Made by a program: the position numbers and the translations under genes. Shown here one piece after another: positions 1 to 12,318 of a stretch of DNA of 64,000 nt. The notes beneath the pieces are model-generated. The model did not search any database. It was not told the DNA's origin and saw nothing but the letters and a program-made list of their open reading frames with translations. This DNA comes from Gnetum montanum (lineage: Eukaryota > Streptophyta > Gnetopsida > Gnetales > Gnetaceae). Position 1 is the stretch's first letter. Each line of letters opens with the position of its first letter. The DNA is taken from assembly GCA_015680685.1 (NCBI GenBank), contig MNCI01027140.1:465669-529668 (forward strand), read 5' to 3'.

Positions 1-499
1 TTTAATTATTATTTATTGCTTTTGTAATTAATATTTCTCTACCCTCATCTCCTACCCATGTTAGTAAACATGGAATGAGTACAACTTAATCACAAGCATT
101 TAAGTGTGACTACTTGGTATCCCAGTAGCATACTTAGGACATGTGCTTGGTAATCCCAATGGTAGTACATGAGGTCCAAGATGTGTATGGATGATTAAGG
201 ATGGATGCTCATCGCACTTAGGCTAGCGTAGATTCTCTTCTCCCTTTCCCTCTTAGGTTAATCAAAGTTATTTTCCATTGCCTCTAGGAGTAGCACTAGC
301 TTAAGACCACATCATACACCTCACTCTAGACTAAACCATACATGACAAAGCAAATAATAGTCCAGTGGGAAGATAGCGAGCTGCAATCAACATGTAATTA
401 TCTAGATACCACAACTAAACTGTCTACAGAGTTCGACCGGATCATGCGTGAACACTCATATTCATATGGTTGAATGTAGGGGTACCTCGTCACTCATCA
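1..499 (+). repeat. Partial 5' LTR of element A
   Basis: This stretch lies directly upstream of the primer binding site and ends in TCATCA. Its reverse complement resembles the LTR ends at 18033 onward and 30906 onward: shared phrases are a CATATGAAT block near 455-472 and the tandem 'accaagt' phrases near 110-160. This marks all of them as one LTR family, called L here. The left end is cut by the window edge. Confidence 0.65.
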
Positions 500-500
500 T

Positions 501-518
501 TGGCACCGTTGCCAGGGG
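501..518 (+). other. Primer binding site, tRNA-Asp type
   Basis: TGGCACCGTTGCCAGGGG starts two bases after the LTR end. It matches the complement of the plant tRNA-Asp 3' end (TGGCGCCGTTGCCGGGG) except for two G-to-A changes. This primer choice is common in Tat/Athila Gypsy elements. Confidence 0.75.
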
Positions 519-632
519 CGGTGCTAGTTATCTAGATTAGTTATATCATACAAGATTGCTATAACAAAGTATTCATGATATATCTTTTAGAAAAAAAATT
601 AATTTCAAGAAAGTCACACACAATTCACAATA

Positions 633-1600
633 ATGTCTCTCTCATAAGACTATGATAACGCAACAACTAGTAAGGCAATTCATTAGAGAACCAACAAATT
701 ATACGATGATGAAGACGAAGTTTGGAGTACTCAATCTAATGTAGGGGTCTCCTATGTACATCAACAAAGATAACATCGTCTCAACTTATAAACTCATAAT
801 CTACCTAGTGATGATGAACCCCTACTGACCACTAAGAGCCTAATGCATATACAAGAGGTTGTTCGAATATCTCGTAGGCATCGTAAGGAAAGCCGTCTAC
901 CCAAGCTTGATTTAAACAACTTTCCCAAATTTTCAAGAGGCTATGATTTAGATCCACAACATCATTTACAAGCCTTTCATGATGTCTGTGTATGGAATAA
1001 TATTGATAATGGGTGGCAAAAACTTAAGCTCTTTCCTATGACACTCGTTGCACAAGCAAAAGTATGGTACAGGTCCTTAAGACCAAAATCAATTCAACAT
1101 TGGTCGACAATGGTAGAATTCTTCAATGAAAGATATCAAACCTATGCAAGAGTGTCAGCCTTGAGGAAACAAATCCAAGAGTGGAAACAAGCACAACATG
1201 AACCCTTGGACATGGCCTTAGAAAGATATTATGCATTGTTAAACAATTGCCCATGCCATGGATTCTCTGAGGAGAGGCTAATGTACCATATCATGGATGG
1301 GCTCCGTAATGAAACAAGTATGCCCAAGGTCAACTATATGAGCTACGAACCCACCAATTCCAAGAGCTTATTAAGCAGGTAGCAAAAGAAGAATGAGAAA
1401 TGGCTAAATGGGAGAATGTTGAAAGCTCTGAATAGAACCAAAATCTCGAATTAGCAAAGGTCCATGATCATGAAGAGGAGAAATCAACTCACCTCAAGGA
1501 GGTGGAATCATCTTTTCCAATACTACAGTCACTAGATGAAATTGAGGCAAAGATCAATAAGATGATAGAATGGATACATGAAAAATGAGGAGAATATGCC
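633..1600 (+). pseudogene. gag, first module of element A
   Basis: An ATG at 633 is in frame with the long open stretch 843-1382, with stops (TAA, TAG) between. The open part holds a retrotransposon gag core: a PKLDLNNFPKF lead-in, HHLQAFHDV, a WYRSL block, FNERYQTYARV and a CPCHGF...HIMDGL end. The reading frame shifts near 1350, and the downstream frame (THQFQELIKQVAKEE) matches the part that follows gag in elements B and C, up to about 1600. The product would be a virus-like-particle coat protein. It is not functional now. Confidence 0.85.
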
Positions 1601-1689
1601 AACATTATTAGAGGTAGAACCAGAGTATCTAAGGTACTTCCCTAGTTCACTAAAGAAGAACAAAACCTTGTGATTCCATTTTCTTCCTA

Positions 1690-2020
1690 AGAATATTATA
1701 AAAACTTGGAAACAACTAAGAAATATTTTCCTTAGAAATACCTACCCTTAGGGACCTACAACAAACCTAACAATAAAATTCAGTAGATGAAGAAAAAAGA
1801 AAATGAAACTTTTACTAAGTACATAGATAGATACTAAATGATCCTAGGAAGATGCTTTAATCATAATATGTTAGTAAGAGAAAGGCTCAAAATTTTGGTA
1901 AGAAGACTTACTCCATCCATAGCCAAGAAATTAGATCTCATAGTTAGAGGAAACATTTCAACACTTAGCCCTATGAAAATGTAACAAATACTAGAAAAAT
2001 TTTATCATGTGAGTCAAGGG
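1690..2020 (+). pseudogene. Second gag-like module of element A
   Basis: After the first gag ends, a second gag-like core is readable in the plus strand with stops. It has TWKQLRNIFL, a KYIDRY...ILGRCFNHNM block and a LTPSIAKKLDLIVRG block, ending with SQGW near 2020. The spacing follows the usual Tat-type Gypsy gag: a tryptophan helix, then 'RC.H' before the last helices. Two gag cores in one element are unusual. Either A is a chimera, or a 5' fragment of an L-family element sits next to the body of another element. Confidence 0.6.
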
Positions 2021-2659
2021 TGGACCACTATAGATGAAAGAAGAATTGACAAAAAAAAGAAAAATAAATGAGGTCCAAACTGAAGCATCAAAGTTTAGAG
2101 AATTCAGTACTAAGCACGTACAAATGATGGAAGAATTGTTAAAGAATGTAGCTCAACATCTCATAGACCAAACACAAGCCAATCAAATAGTCCATCATGA
2201 CTAGAAAAAAAAAGAGTCAAATAAATGAGATCATTATGATGATGATCATACTGATGGGGATTGCCCTAGGCTTGATTAATTTTGCACATGGCTGAATATC
2301 AACAAAGTTGACCTTTCAAATAAAATAAGGACTAAATAGTCGTACCAAGCCCAAACTAGGAGTTGGGAGAAAAAGAAAAATTACAAATCATTAAAAAATT
2401 ATGTGTGAAATATCCAAGAATCCAAAAGACAATTTTACTCTAATTATACAAGAAAGAATAAAGTAGAGGAAACCCTAGGGAAACAAGAGCATATAGAGTG
2501 TAAGTACCCAAATTGCACAACAAAAAGCCCATAGGAAATTACCACCCCAAAATGGGCTTGACTTGAATAGTAAACCATTGAACTTAGTAGTAGTTGAATA
2601 TAGTTTATTAGATACATTGTATGACATCTTTTGCTTCTAGTATGAACCACTGTTTAGCT

Positions 2660-3200
2660 CTAACCTTAGGAACCTAAAAATGCCAAAGTAAAACTAGTTA
2701 AAATTGAGTTTATGCAACTAGATAAGATATCATGGGTAACCACTAGATTTATAAATGGTGAATATCTCCAAAAGTATGATGACCCAAGAATGCCCATTAT
2801 AGAATTGACCATTAATGGTAAATAGTTTAAAGGGTTGATTGACCTTTGAGATTGTATAATTACTATCACAATATAAGGATATGAAAAACTAGGAAGGCCA
2901 CCTATGTCCCCTTATCATAATAAGCTTATTATAGCTAATAAATCAATGGTGCAACCAAAAGCTATCCTAGAAAACCTACTAATAACCATATAAGGGTTCA
3001 AATACTTGATTTATTTGGTGATCATGAAAACTAGGATGAGTGATTCCACCCATGGGAACATACTTGGTAGACTATGGATGGCCATGGCAAATTCTGTCAT
3101 TAATGTTAGGTTAGGAGTTATGGAAATTGATATGGGAGAACTCAAAAAGCAAGTAAAAATCTTTCAAAACCTAGAAACTTCCTCAGAAGACATGACCATG
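2660..3200 (+). pseudogene. Retropepsin (protease) remnant of element A
   Basis: The frame around 2800-2870 reads PIIELTING followed by a stop and FKGLIDL, where an active family member has a LIDTGA-type active site. About 60 codons later comes NILGRLWMA...VINVRLGVMEI, the C-terminal flap and 'ILGRPWL' block of Gypsy proteases. The catalytic Asp-Thr/Ser-Gly is not intact. The open piece 3006-3215 covers the C-terminal part. Confidence 0.7.
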
Positions 3201-3249
3201 ATAGAGTTGGAGTAGGAAGGATCTCTAGAGGTACAAGGATTAGGCATTT

Positions 3250-4740
3250 TAGAGGACAAGGTAGAACTCCTCGAGTTACCTTCTTATCTTGATTATACCA
3301 TGTTAGGTCCCAACAAACCAGTCATCATTAGTTTGGAATTAACACATGCCTAGAAAAGAAAGCTCTTGAGCATACTAAAACTACACCAAGATGTATTTGC
3401 ATTTACTAATGAGGATATTAAGTGGATTCCTATTGAAATTTACCAACAACGGATTTATACAAACGTTGTTGTTAAACTAGTAGAGCAAAGGCAAAGGAGA
3501 GTTAATCCTATGATTTAGGAGGTTATCAAAAAAGAGGTAGAAAAACTGTTTGCAGAAGGGTTTATATATCCTATTTCTAACTCCCCTTAGGTCAACCCTC
3601 TTGAAGTTGTGCTTAAGAAAGGGAATAAATTGAGAGTATCCATTGATGATAGAATCCCATATTTTGCCACCTTTAAGGACCACTTTCCCTTTCCCTTTAC
3701 CAACTAAATCCTAGATAGAATTGCTAGACATGACTATTATTACTTCTCAAATGGTTACAGTAGCTATAATCAAATCACCATAGCCCTAGAGGACCAACAT
3801 AAGACAATCTTCACTTACCATTGGGGAACTTTTTCCTATAAGGTCATTCCTTTCGGACTCTTGCAATGCACAAGTAACCTTCTAAAGGTTGTTGTATGGT
3901 ATTTTCCATGATATGATTGGATAGATAATGGAAGTTTTCATCAACAACTTTTCTCCTTTTGAAGATAGTTTTCATAACATGCTAAAGAATTTGAATTACG
4001 TCCTATTAAGATGTAAGGAGCATAGTCTAAAACTTAGCTGGTATAAAAGCTTTCTAATCATTTGAAAAGGGATTTTCCTAGGCCATAAGAATTTAATGGA
4101 AGGGATCCAAATAGACCCAACCAAGGTTAGACTGATAGAATAAATTTCTAGGCCCTGTAAACTCAAGAAACTAAGATCTTTCCTAGGACATGTAGGATAT
4201 TACAAAAGGTTCATTTCTAACTTTAGCAAGATAGCCTTATCACTAACCTGACTTCTCAAAAAATATGTTAAGTTTGAATGGATCAAGAAATGTGACCAAC
4301 CTTTTAATGCATTGAAATATTCCTTATTGGAAGCACCAATCTTACAAGGGCCTAATTGGAAGATTCCATTTCATATTTTGACAACTGTTTCTAATAACTC
4401 TATGGGTGTAGTATTAGGGAAGAAGGATGAAAATGATAGGCCATGTGCATCACTTATATTATTAAATTATTCAATAACGCTCAGAGTAACTATACAATCA
4501 GAGAACAAGAAGTACTAGTCATGTTCTTATCATTAGAAAAGTTTAGACATTATGTTTTAGGATACAAAAGTTACATTCATATGGATCATAGTCCCTTAAG
4601 ATTCCCAATGAATAAGAAGGAGGTAAACTCCAAGATCATTCAATAAATATTATTATTACAAGACTATGACCTAAACATAGTGGACAAAAAGGGAAGGGAG
4701 AATGTAGTAGTAGACCATTTATCTATGTTAGAGTTCAGTG
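3250..4740 (+). pseudogene. Reverse transcriptase-RNase H remnant of element A
   Basis: Readable blocks in order: a pre-RT linker (near 3300-3470); EKLFAEGFIYPISNSP (near 3540-3590); KKGNKLRVSIDDR; KDHFPFPFTN; YYYFSNGYSSYNQI; WGTFSYKVIPFGL; the catalytic box near 3935-3955; FLGHVGYYKRFI (near 4180); then the RNase H tail AQSNYTIREQE...FRHYVLGYK and DKKGRENVVVDHLS (near 4470-4730). The catalytic box reads VFINNFS where active relatives have VFMDDFS, so both metal-binding Asp residues are Asn. Stops are scattered. This is the polymerase of a Ty3/Gypsy element, inactive. Confidence 0.9.
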
Positions 4741-4929
4741 AAAGCTCAATTGCACTCCCTATCAAGGGAGAGCTTCCAAACAAGCACTTTTTCAAGTCAT
4801 AGTTCAACCCTAGTACCATCAAATTCAAAAATTCTTAGATAAAAAAATAATCCCCAAGGACCTATCCTATAAACAAAAGTGTTACTTTCTAAGAATTGCG
4901 CAAGTTACCTGGCCCATGAGAATATGATT

Positions 4930-6010
4930 CTTAAACATTTTCAAAACAACATACTTAGGAGATGCATTCATGAATCTTAGCAACTGGACATAATTATAGC
5001 CACACATGAGAAAGATGGGGGAGGCCACTATGGAGAAAAAAGAACAACAATACAAATTTTACACATGGGCTATTTCTAGCCAATTTTGTTTAAGGATGAT
5101 TACACCTATGCTAAATAATGTGACTTGTGCCAAAGAGAAGGAGGACTAACTAGCTACTATCAAATGCCTAGGAAATCATTAAAGTCATAGAGCTTTTCAA
5201 ACCTAGACATATTGACTTCATTGAACCAATCAATCCTAAAAGTTTAGGTAAGGAATATATCATACTGTTGGTTGATTATTTGATAAAGTGGGTAGAGGCC
5301 AAAGTAGTCACTAATTGTTTCACTAAAACAACTACAAAATTTCTTTTGCAAAACATCATTCATAGGTATGGGACCCTTAAGGTCTTAATTTTAGATTAAG
5401 AGACTTATTTTATAGGGAAAAAATTTTATTCGTTACTCAAAAAATTTGAGATTGAGAACAAAATGAAAACATCCTATCATCCAAAAACCAATGGACAAAT
5501 AGAGGTATCTAACAGGGAGATCAATAGGATCATTACAATATTAGAGAATACCAAGAAGAAAGACTAGGCCAAAAAACTACTAGGGGCTGTATGGACTCAT
5601 AAGATCATTTGGGAACACACCCCATATGATATAGTCTATGGGAAGACTCCTATCCTATCAATTGAATTTAAATGTAAAACACTCAAAATAGTACAGAAAC
5701 TAAAGATTGACTTAGATGAAGGCCTTAAATGATGGCTAGAAAACATGAATGAATTAGATAAACTAAGAAAAGATGCCTTACTTAGGAAGAAAGTTGAACA
5801 AAAAAAGTTAAAGGTCAATCATAACAAATAAATAAATAAAGTCAACTTCTCAATAGTAGATAAAGTCCTTTTATTGGACCCCAAATACTAATAGAATAAG
5901 AAGAAGTTAACTTAGAAATCAATAGAATAAACAACAATGGATCATTAGAAATTCAAGACCTAAAAGGAACCACCTACTTAGTCAATGGGTTAAAAATTAA
6001 ACCATACAAG
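4930..6010 (+). pseudogene. Integrase remnant of element A
   Basis: The zinc-binding head is partly seen (HEKDGGGHYGEKRT near 5005-5045; CDLCQREGG near 5120-5145). The core follows with LLVDYLIKWVEA (first Asp, near 5270), ILD then a stop and ETYFIGKKF (second Asp, near 5390) and YHPKTNGQIEVSNREINRI (Glu kept, near 5475-5530). The C-terminal part reads DLKGTTYLVNGLKIKPYK (near 5955-6010). All three acidic positions seem present, but stops interrupt the frame. It would have inserted the element cDNA into the host genome. Confidence 0.85.
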
Positions 6011-6930
6011 CAAAAGGATAATACAGAATTTAGTGGGAAAGAGCTATCTTTTCTATTTAGCTAGTTAAGCAGCATTGTATCAATGAATTCATGCAAACTC
6101 ATGTTCCAGAATCCTAATAATCTTACAAAAAATTTTGGACAAACTAATTCATCATCATACCTATGAAATATTGATCACCATGAAGGAGATGCACCAACAT
6201 TTGTCACTCCCATGATTATTGCATCATTATACTACATATGCATTAATACAAAAGTAAAATAATGAAACTTGGATGTATCCTACTAAAAAATAAAAAATAG
6301 TTTTTTAATACACCAGATGGGTATTGCGGAATATGTGAAGGTAGTCATTATTGGAATATAAGGCCAAGACTAGTAAGTCGCTAGAAGGGCATTGTGAAAT
6401 ATCTAAAGGTAGACCTCTACTAGAACTTGAGCTAATAAAAGGTTAGACTAAGAAGCACAAAGTTCTTTGACTAATCTTCAGTTAGGAGATGTCCCACAAG
6501 CTACAAGTTACAACACACAAATGCATATGTAGAAATGATAAAGGAAATTATAATGTCAAAAAAGTAAACTTTTACTAGATTGATAGGAGATGAACAAATC
6601 ACTAGAATCTAATCTCTTAACTAAAACAAAAATCACAATTATGAGGATCAACTAACTCAAGTATGAGGATTGCTAAGGGTATCATTTGCAACTTAAAATC
6701 ATAATCAAGAAGAATAATAACCTTTTCTTTGTAATTTTCTTAACTAAAAAATAGGAACATCTTTTCCATGTATAAATAATTTATAGATTTACACCAAGAT
6801 TAAAACCATCCTCAGAACTTATAAAATTTTAATAATAAAAACAAATTAAAGATGTTTTATTAAATAACATTCATTACAATGCATTAAAGGATAGAAGAAC
6901 TAAAACATCAAAAGTTCCAATGATGACCAA
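6010..6930. other. Decayed DNA after element A, no gene seen
   Basis: AT-rich sequence with stops in all frames. It is the expected place for the 3' untranslated part and 3' LTR of A, but I found no convincing match to the LTR at 1-499. No RNA gene or intact coding frame is visible. Confidence 0.5.
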
Positions 6931-7460
6931 AAGGTTTATAAGATGAAGGAATGTAGAAACTTGGTTTATCCCCCAAGGATAGGCTTCACATATAGATAAC
7001 TCCTGGATCTCAAAATGGAAGCTACTCTAAAGCTAGGTGAACTAGTTCCACAAACCATAGGTGATGATGTCAGGAAATCTAAATCTAGGAATAAACTAGC
7101 TAAATCTAGATCAAGATAGCCTTACAAACATAATAGAAGGTCATGAATGTCAGAAGAACACTAGTGAATCTCTTGGAACTCATCATAATGCTCAAACTTA
7201 ATATCCTAAAAGGTCTTAATGCTATTATACTTCTCATTTACCTTAAGTATCCTTAATGGAAATTACTCCTAAACATAAAAGTGCACTCTATCACCCATGA
7301 TCCTAGTGTTAAGATTATAAAAATCATGAAAAGCCAATACACAATCTATCTTTTGTAATGCATCTTCAATTGTGTTACAGGGGGAATAGTTGGATTCATC
7401 CTCATTATCACTATTAAAAATAACCTTGAGAACATTTTAACCTTGATCCACAACATCAAA
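6930..7460 (-). pseudogene. Decayed minus-strand reading frame, unrecognised
   Basis: Read on the minus strand, 7460 to 6930 gives protein-like text with a few stops: DALQKIDCVLAFHDFYN, then MGDRVHFYV, KVNEKYNSIKTF and LDLDLASLFLDLDFL. I do not recognise the family. Its neighbours suggest a retroelement accessory frame. Low confidence, because no intact stretch exceeds about 40 codons. Confidence 0.3.
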
Positions 7461-7490
7461 CTTAGAATCCCCAGTCTAAATAGAAGGTAA

Positions 7491-7638
7491 ACAATGAAGT
7501 TAAGCATCTTAGCAGTAATGATTCTGCAGTAATCAACTTTCTTAGAGGATCATGTACAAGAGTACAAACAATGAAGGTAAACATCTTAGCAGTAATGATT
7601 CTGCAGTAATCAACTTTCTTAGAGGATCATGTACAAGA
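7491..7638. repeat. Tandem duplication, 77 bp unit, about 1.9 copies
   Basis: The phrase starting ACAATGAAG at 7491 recurs at 7568, with the following 60 or so bases almost unchanged (shared: CAGTAATGATTCTGCAG). The only clear differences lie in the first 20 bases of each unit. It is probably a recent replication-slippage duplication. Confidence 0.9.
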
Positions 7639-7639
7639 T

Positions 7640-8250
7640 ACACTCCTATTTATCATGGTAAAATTAGCTAGAAAATCATAACAAACAAATAACTTAGCAA
7701 TAATGCTAAGCTACAATTAAGGAAAAGATATGCACAAGTCTCATTCAAACTATCATAGTTAGTTAGTGAACTAATAGGGAATCACTAAAAACATATAACT
7801 AGTACATACTATTAAGAGAATAAAAATCATATACCACTTGAACGGATAAGTTAAGTGTCTTCAAGCAAGTTCTCTGTTTTGGATGTGAGGATAATCTTTA
7901 TAATGAACCTCTTGAGAATCCCTCCACAAGTTCAAGAACCTCTCCAATAACTCCATCAACTTTCAACTAGGTAAGAAACAAGAAAATCAAGAATCCCTCT
8001 AGGGTGAAGATAGCACTTGAGAATCTCACTTAAACTTACTTTTCAAGTTCTCAAAAGAAAAATATTTTAGTGGTACAAGTTAAGGCCTCCTTGATGCCTA
8101 TCCCCATCTTTCGAGACCCCCTCAAACTCTTGCCTACCAACCCTAATGTTCGAATGATAATGACCAAAAAAGGCAAAGTGCAACCTAATTTTAAATTAGC
8201 TTTCTATGTGCGTATTACTCCTAACACATCTAATGAACACTTGCATCAAT
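7640..8250. other. No gene seen
   Basis: AT-rich sequence with short Ser/Leu/Pro-type frames only. The 61-codon open stretch at 8070-8255 has no recognisable motif and looks like chance. Confidence 0.5.
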
Positions 8251-8259
8251 TATAATACA

Positions 8260-9000
8260 TGCACTAGTGGAAACTCACACATGTCTGATAAATAACCACA
8301 AAATCCACCACGATGGATAATAGGACTAAGGAGGAATTCACTACTACCATATTTTCAAGTTTAAACTACATCGATCCTCTCAACTCATCAAGACCCTCTT
8401 GATCTCTCAAGATACCCTTAAATCGTAATCATGAAATCCCCTCAACCTTTTGAGATATTCTCAACTCCTAACAATGAGACCTCAAGCTCTTGAGATCCTC
8501 TTAAGCTCTAGGATCTCACAATGTAGGCAGAGCAAGAAGAAAACTTAATGATAAAGTCAATGATCATCATACTTCTTATCCATCCAAATCCCTCGGACAT
8601 GTTTCTTCACACATGTGCATCACATGTCGTGAGCCCCACCACCAAGTATAAAAACCCTCTTCTAGTTTTCATTATCCACTCTAATCCACCACTCCCTTAA
8701 TCAATCATAGCTCAAGAAACCTTCTCATTAATCAAGACCCCCTTGAATCCTCTCTACCTACTAATCAAGATACTATTTCCTAGTACTCAAACCCTTCTCC
8801 CTAAGCCATACATCTACATTAGTAGATCTTAAGTCAACATCTACTCAAACCCTCTCAAGTACCTCTTAAACAATGAATCACTAGTAGTGTGATGTCTCAA
8901 GGATCCCCTTGACTACTCCAAAGGCCTCTCAACTCTAAGTAACACCTCATTTGTCAAACTTAATAATGTTTCATTATTTGTAACTTGCAAGTATGAAATA
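8260..9000 (+). repeat. LTR-like promoter segment (candidate)
   Basis: A TATA box (TATAAAAA, 8647-8654) follows a CACATG-rich stretch (8600-8632) and precedes a C/T-rich leader. The region 8330-8920 is dense in short 'ctcaagatc/cttgag' phrases. This layout resembles the promoter part of a plant LTR facing the decayed frame at 9280. I did not find a paired copy or clean TG...CA ends, so the LTR call is an inference. Confidence 0.35.
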
Positions 9001-9279
9001 TGACCTTCAATTCAAAGGTACATTCTTTTGTTGAAAGAATTTTTTTGGGGGTTGGAAATGCATCATTTTTTCATTTTCTATTTTTGATTAATTTTTCTAT
9101 GAAATACATTGGACATCGACTAGATTCCAAACTGTGTACTTCTACAGAAGGTTCATTAAAATAAAAATAGAAAGTGGTACTATTGTATCTAATATTGAAT
9201 TATGTTTTCTACATATATAGTCTTGCAAGTTGACTATTCCAATATCTTAGTTGACCCAACCCTCAAACAATTTTCTAAC

Positions 9280-10680
9280 TAGATTAAGAAATAGAAGTAG
9301 AAGTCTTGAGTCTATGTCAAGGGGTGTTATGATTCATAACTCATTTTGGAATTCTTTTATAATTATATCAAGGATTTCCAAGTTGATGAGTTTCACACCT
9401 CTATAATTGATATCCTAGTTAGCCTTAGCTTGACCGACCTACAAAACTTCTCAGGGATTCATACCAGCTTATGGATAAACTTGTAGAAAAAAATTCCACA
9501 TCAAGATGAAAAGAGGTTGACCTAGAAATTATTCAACTATACAGCTACCTCTAATGAAAGGGTTAGGATAAACAAAAACATTAAACTAATTAGTTTCATT
9601 TATAGTAGGGTAGTAGGAAGTAATCTATTACCTATGTCAAAGAAGCAAATTGGGATCAACACAAGTGCAATAGGTTCTTGGACATCTTTGTTCATGACAA
9701 AGTTATAGATATCCCTAACATAATTCTAGCCAGAATGAAAGCTATCAAACCCTTCCACGACACTCTAGCCCCTACATTTTCTATGTTTCTCTATTTCATA
9801 CTGTAATTTATAGGCTATAAATTTGGAATGATGATCTCCATCCATATAACCCTCACCATTAATAAGTTATTTTGGATGGATACCATGACCAATCTTGGCA
9901 TCACAACCTTTGGTACAATTCCTAACGTCCTAGAACCACAATGTCACTAGCCAAACTTGGAACCTCTATCCAATACCCATCACCCAATCACCATTTCCAC
10001 ACAAACCCCACTTCTTAATACCACTCTTGCTCCACCCCTACCTAACCCTATAGCAACACTTATTATACACTCTAGGTCTTTTGACCCCTAGAATGAGGAG
10101 AAGGTAGAAAAATGACAGGATATCATTAAGTGCTAGCAATATCAATTGGAATAATATGAGGACAAAATTAAAGTATAGGTCAAAATGACTGATACTTTGT
10201 TGGATAACCAAGAGATATTAGCCTCCAAGAAAACCCTAATAGATTTTGCTAAAAAAGTAATTAATATTATTCATCCCATCATCGTCAAGTTGGGATCTGA
10301 GAGGGTGGAAAATTGGCTAAGAGCATTTTAAAATGCCTCAAATATAACAAGAAAAATTAAGGATGATATCCAAGGAATCAAGAAAGGTGTAGGTTGAGTA
10401 TTTAAGGTACATCTACAAAAGTTCCAAGAGCTGAACCCAAGAGACATAGAAGGGATGAGGGCCTAGAATACTAGCTTCTAGATTGAAATCCTTAACTTAG
10501 CATCAAAAATAGAGGAATTTTCTAAAATAATTAATAGTCTAGGATAATACCAACAAGAATTTTTGCAAGTGAAAAACACATTGGAGATCAAGAAGGGAAA
10601 GAGGCCAACCCTGACACCAATAAAGAAGCTAGCCAAAAAATTAGAATTTAGTAGCTACTAAGGACAATAACCCTTGGGTC
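9280..10680 (+). pseudogene. Decayed plus-strand frame with coiled-coil tail, unrecognised
   Basis: Plus-strand text with stops reads NRFLDIFVHDKVIDIPN and KAIKPFHDTLAPTF near 9670-9780. A Pro/Thr-rich linker follows (PPHHPITISTQTP, near 9960-10060), then helical charged text: LDNQEILASKKTLIDFAKK, then GSERVENWL, then NLASKIEEFSKIINSL up to about 10640. The plan of folded N-part, proline linker and long helical tail recalls the extra minus-strand frame at 19110-21990. I do not recognise a named family. Nearly all stops replace plausible Gln codons. It is probably an accessory frame of a retroelement. Confidence 0.45.
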
Positions 10681-10689
10681 TAGGGGTGA

Positions 10690-12318
10690 ATGACAGAGGA
10701 AAATTTTAGATTTTTGCTTTTATTTTTTTATTTCTTTATCTATCTTTAAACTTTTCTTTTATTATTATTATTATTATAGATGATACAACATGTTGACAAG
10801 GAGGGAAGAAATTAATCATAACTTATAAGTGTTGATGAGGAGGGGAGCAGTTAATTATAAGTTTTATTTTCTTTTATGTAAACTTGAGCAATTCCACCTT
10901 TTCAAGAACCAACCTAGGAATAACTAATTAATAAAATTCTACAATTGTATAAATTCAACTTGAGGATGAAGTAAAAACAACTTTTCCTTGAGAATCAATT
11001 TTAATTCTTCTTTCTTTATCATTTCTAAACATTAAATAGTTAAGCATAGAAGAGGATATTAATGTTGTAATGCAAATTGAATGTGTTATTTCTACGAAGA
11101 TAGACAATTTAGCATGGGCATTATCTTGGAAAGTACTTTATAGTTTCAACCCTAGTAATAAAATGAATATGTTTGTTATCTAGAAATAGAAAATGATTTC
11201 GTGAAGCTTAGGAATAAGCTCTTGAATGATTAAAGCTTAGAAATAAGTTTTATTTTTCCTATTCATTATTTGTATGCATTTTAATTTAATTGATTGTCAC
11301 CTACTAGCTTAAAAAACCTATGCTCGGAGAGGATAGGTAATAGGAGCAATTTGTCCATTCATATATCTTAGAACGTATTATTTTGATTACACATCATGAT
11401 AATTAGGACGAGTTAGGAAATATAGTGCTTTTACTACTTCAACATTAATTCAAAATCCCTCTTATTCAATTGTTCTAATTTGACCTATCACCATCTTCCA
11501 TCTTATTTTCTGATTTAATCATTGAGAAATTAGCTAGATACAACCATCCCACCAAGGTTTTCATGATATCATTCACCTTCCCTATGAGGTATATGTAAGA
11601 TTAGTTTACTAGCTTTAGGTGAATATAGGTACTTTTAAGAGAAGCGAGCCCTTAATCAAGGTATTATTAAATTAAGATGATATTGATTCTTGATCCAGAG
11701 TCAAAAAAACTAGATAGTGATCCTTCTCACCAATTTGAAGTTCAACAATAAGCTACTAAGATCTTATTACTTTTTGAAAAAATATTCTTCCTTGACTACT
11801 CGTGTAACTGCCTTGGACAAGAAAATAGTGATAACACTATTGCCATCAACTATTGTCTTGTTAGGCTTGCTACACATTGTTGAAGATCTTATTATTCAAG
11901 TAGGTAATTCACCTTGGCAATGCTTGGGGAATGGTACAAGGACCTCTTCAATACAAATCCTCATCTTTCTTGAAGTACTATTCTTTCCATAAGATGAAGA
12001 GAATGATGTGGACCATGCCCCATAATATTCATATCTATCCTTGCAATTAAATTTACAATCATGGCACTTCAAGCCCTCATCCACAACTGAATCAATAGGT
12101 ATTTGATAATCTTACCCTATAGCATACATAGAAGTAGAATTAAGATAAGAGGTAGTATGCTAGAATTTAGCTTATTATGATTAAGGTCAACTAGGGATCT
12201 CTCCTTGTATGAGATGAGGAAGAAAAAATTGTTACTATTATTATTATTATTAGGAAGCTTGATGAGCAAGAATACTTCATGGAGGTAGGTACTATTGGGG
12301 AGTTATTTGAGAAGAAAT
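10690..12318. other. AT-rich decayed DNA with TTA microsatellite
   Basis: This segment contains short ATT runs at 10760-10778 and 12233-12252 and a purine-rich GATGAGGAGGGGAG tract near 10834 that could be an old polypurine tract. The overlapping open frames at 11717-11992 (plus) and 11896-12084 (minus) have no motif I recognise. No gene is called. Confidence 0.45.

Larger units (their letters stand above)
1..6010 (+). mobile_element. Degenerate Ty3/Gypsy LTR retrotransposon A
   Basis: The plus strand reads, in order, an LTR end, a tRNA-Asp primer binding site, gag, a second gag-like stretch, protease, reverse transcriptase-RNase H and integrase. The order protease-RT-RNase H-integrase places it in Ty3/Gypsy, and the sequence style is closest to the Tat/Athila branch (inference from remembered family motifs). 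All frames carry several stops and frame changes, so the element is dead. The window starts inside the 5' LTR. I could not find the matching 3' LTR; sequence after about 6010 is too decayed to place its end. Parts are listed separately below. Confidence 0.85.

Noticed and set aside
7491-7638. Direct repeats considered as a CRISPR-like array
   Set aside because: Only two adjoining units, no unique spacers, and a eukaryotic context: a simple tandem duplication.
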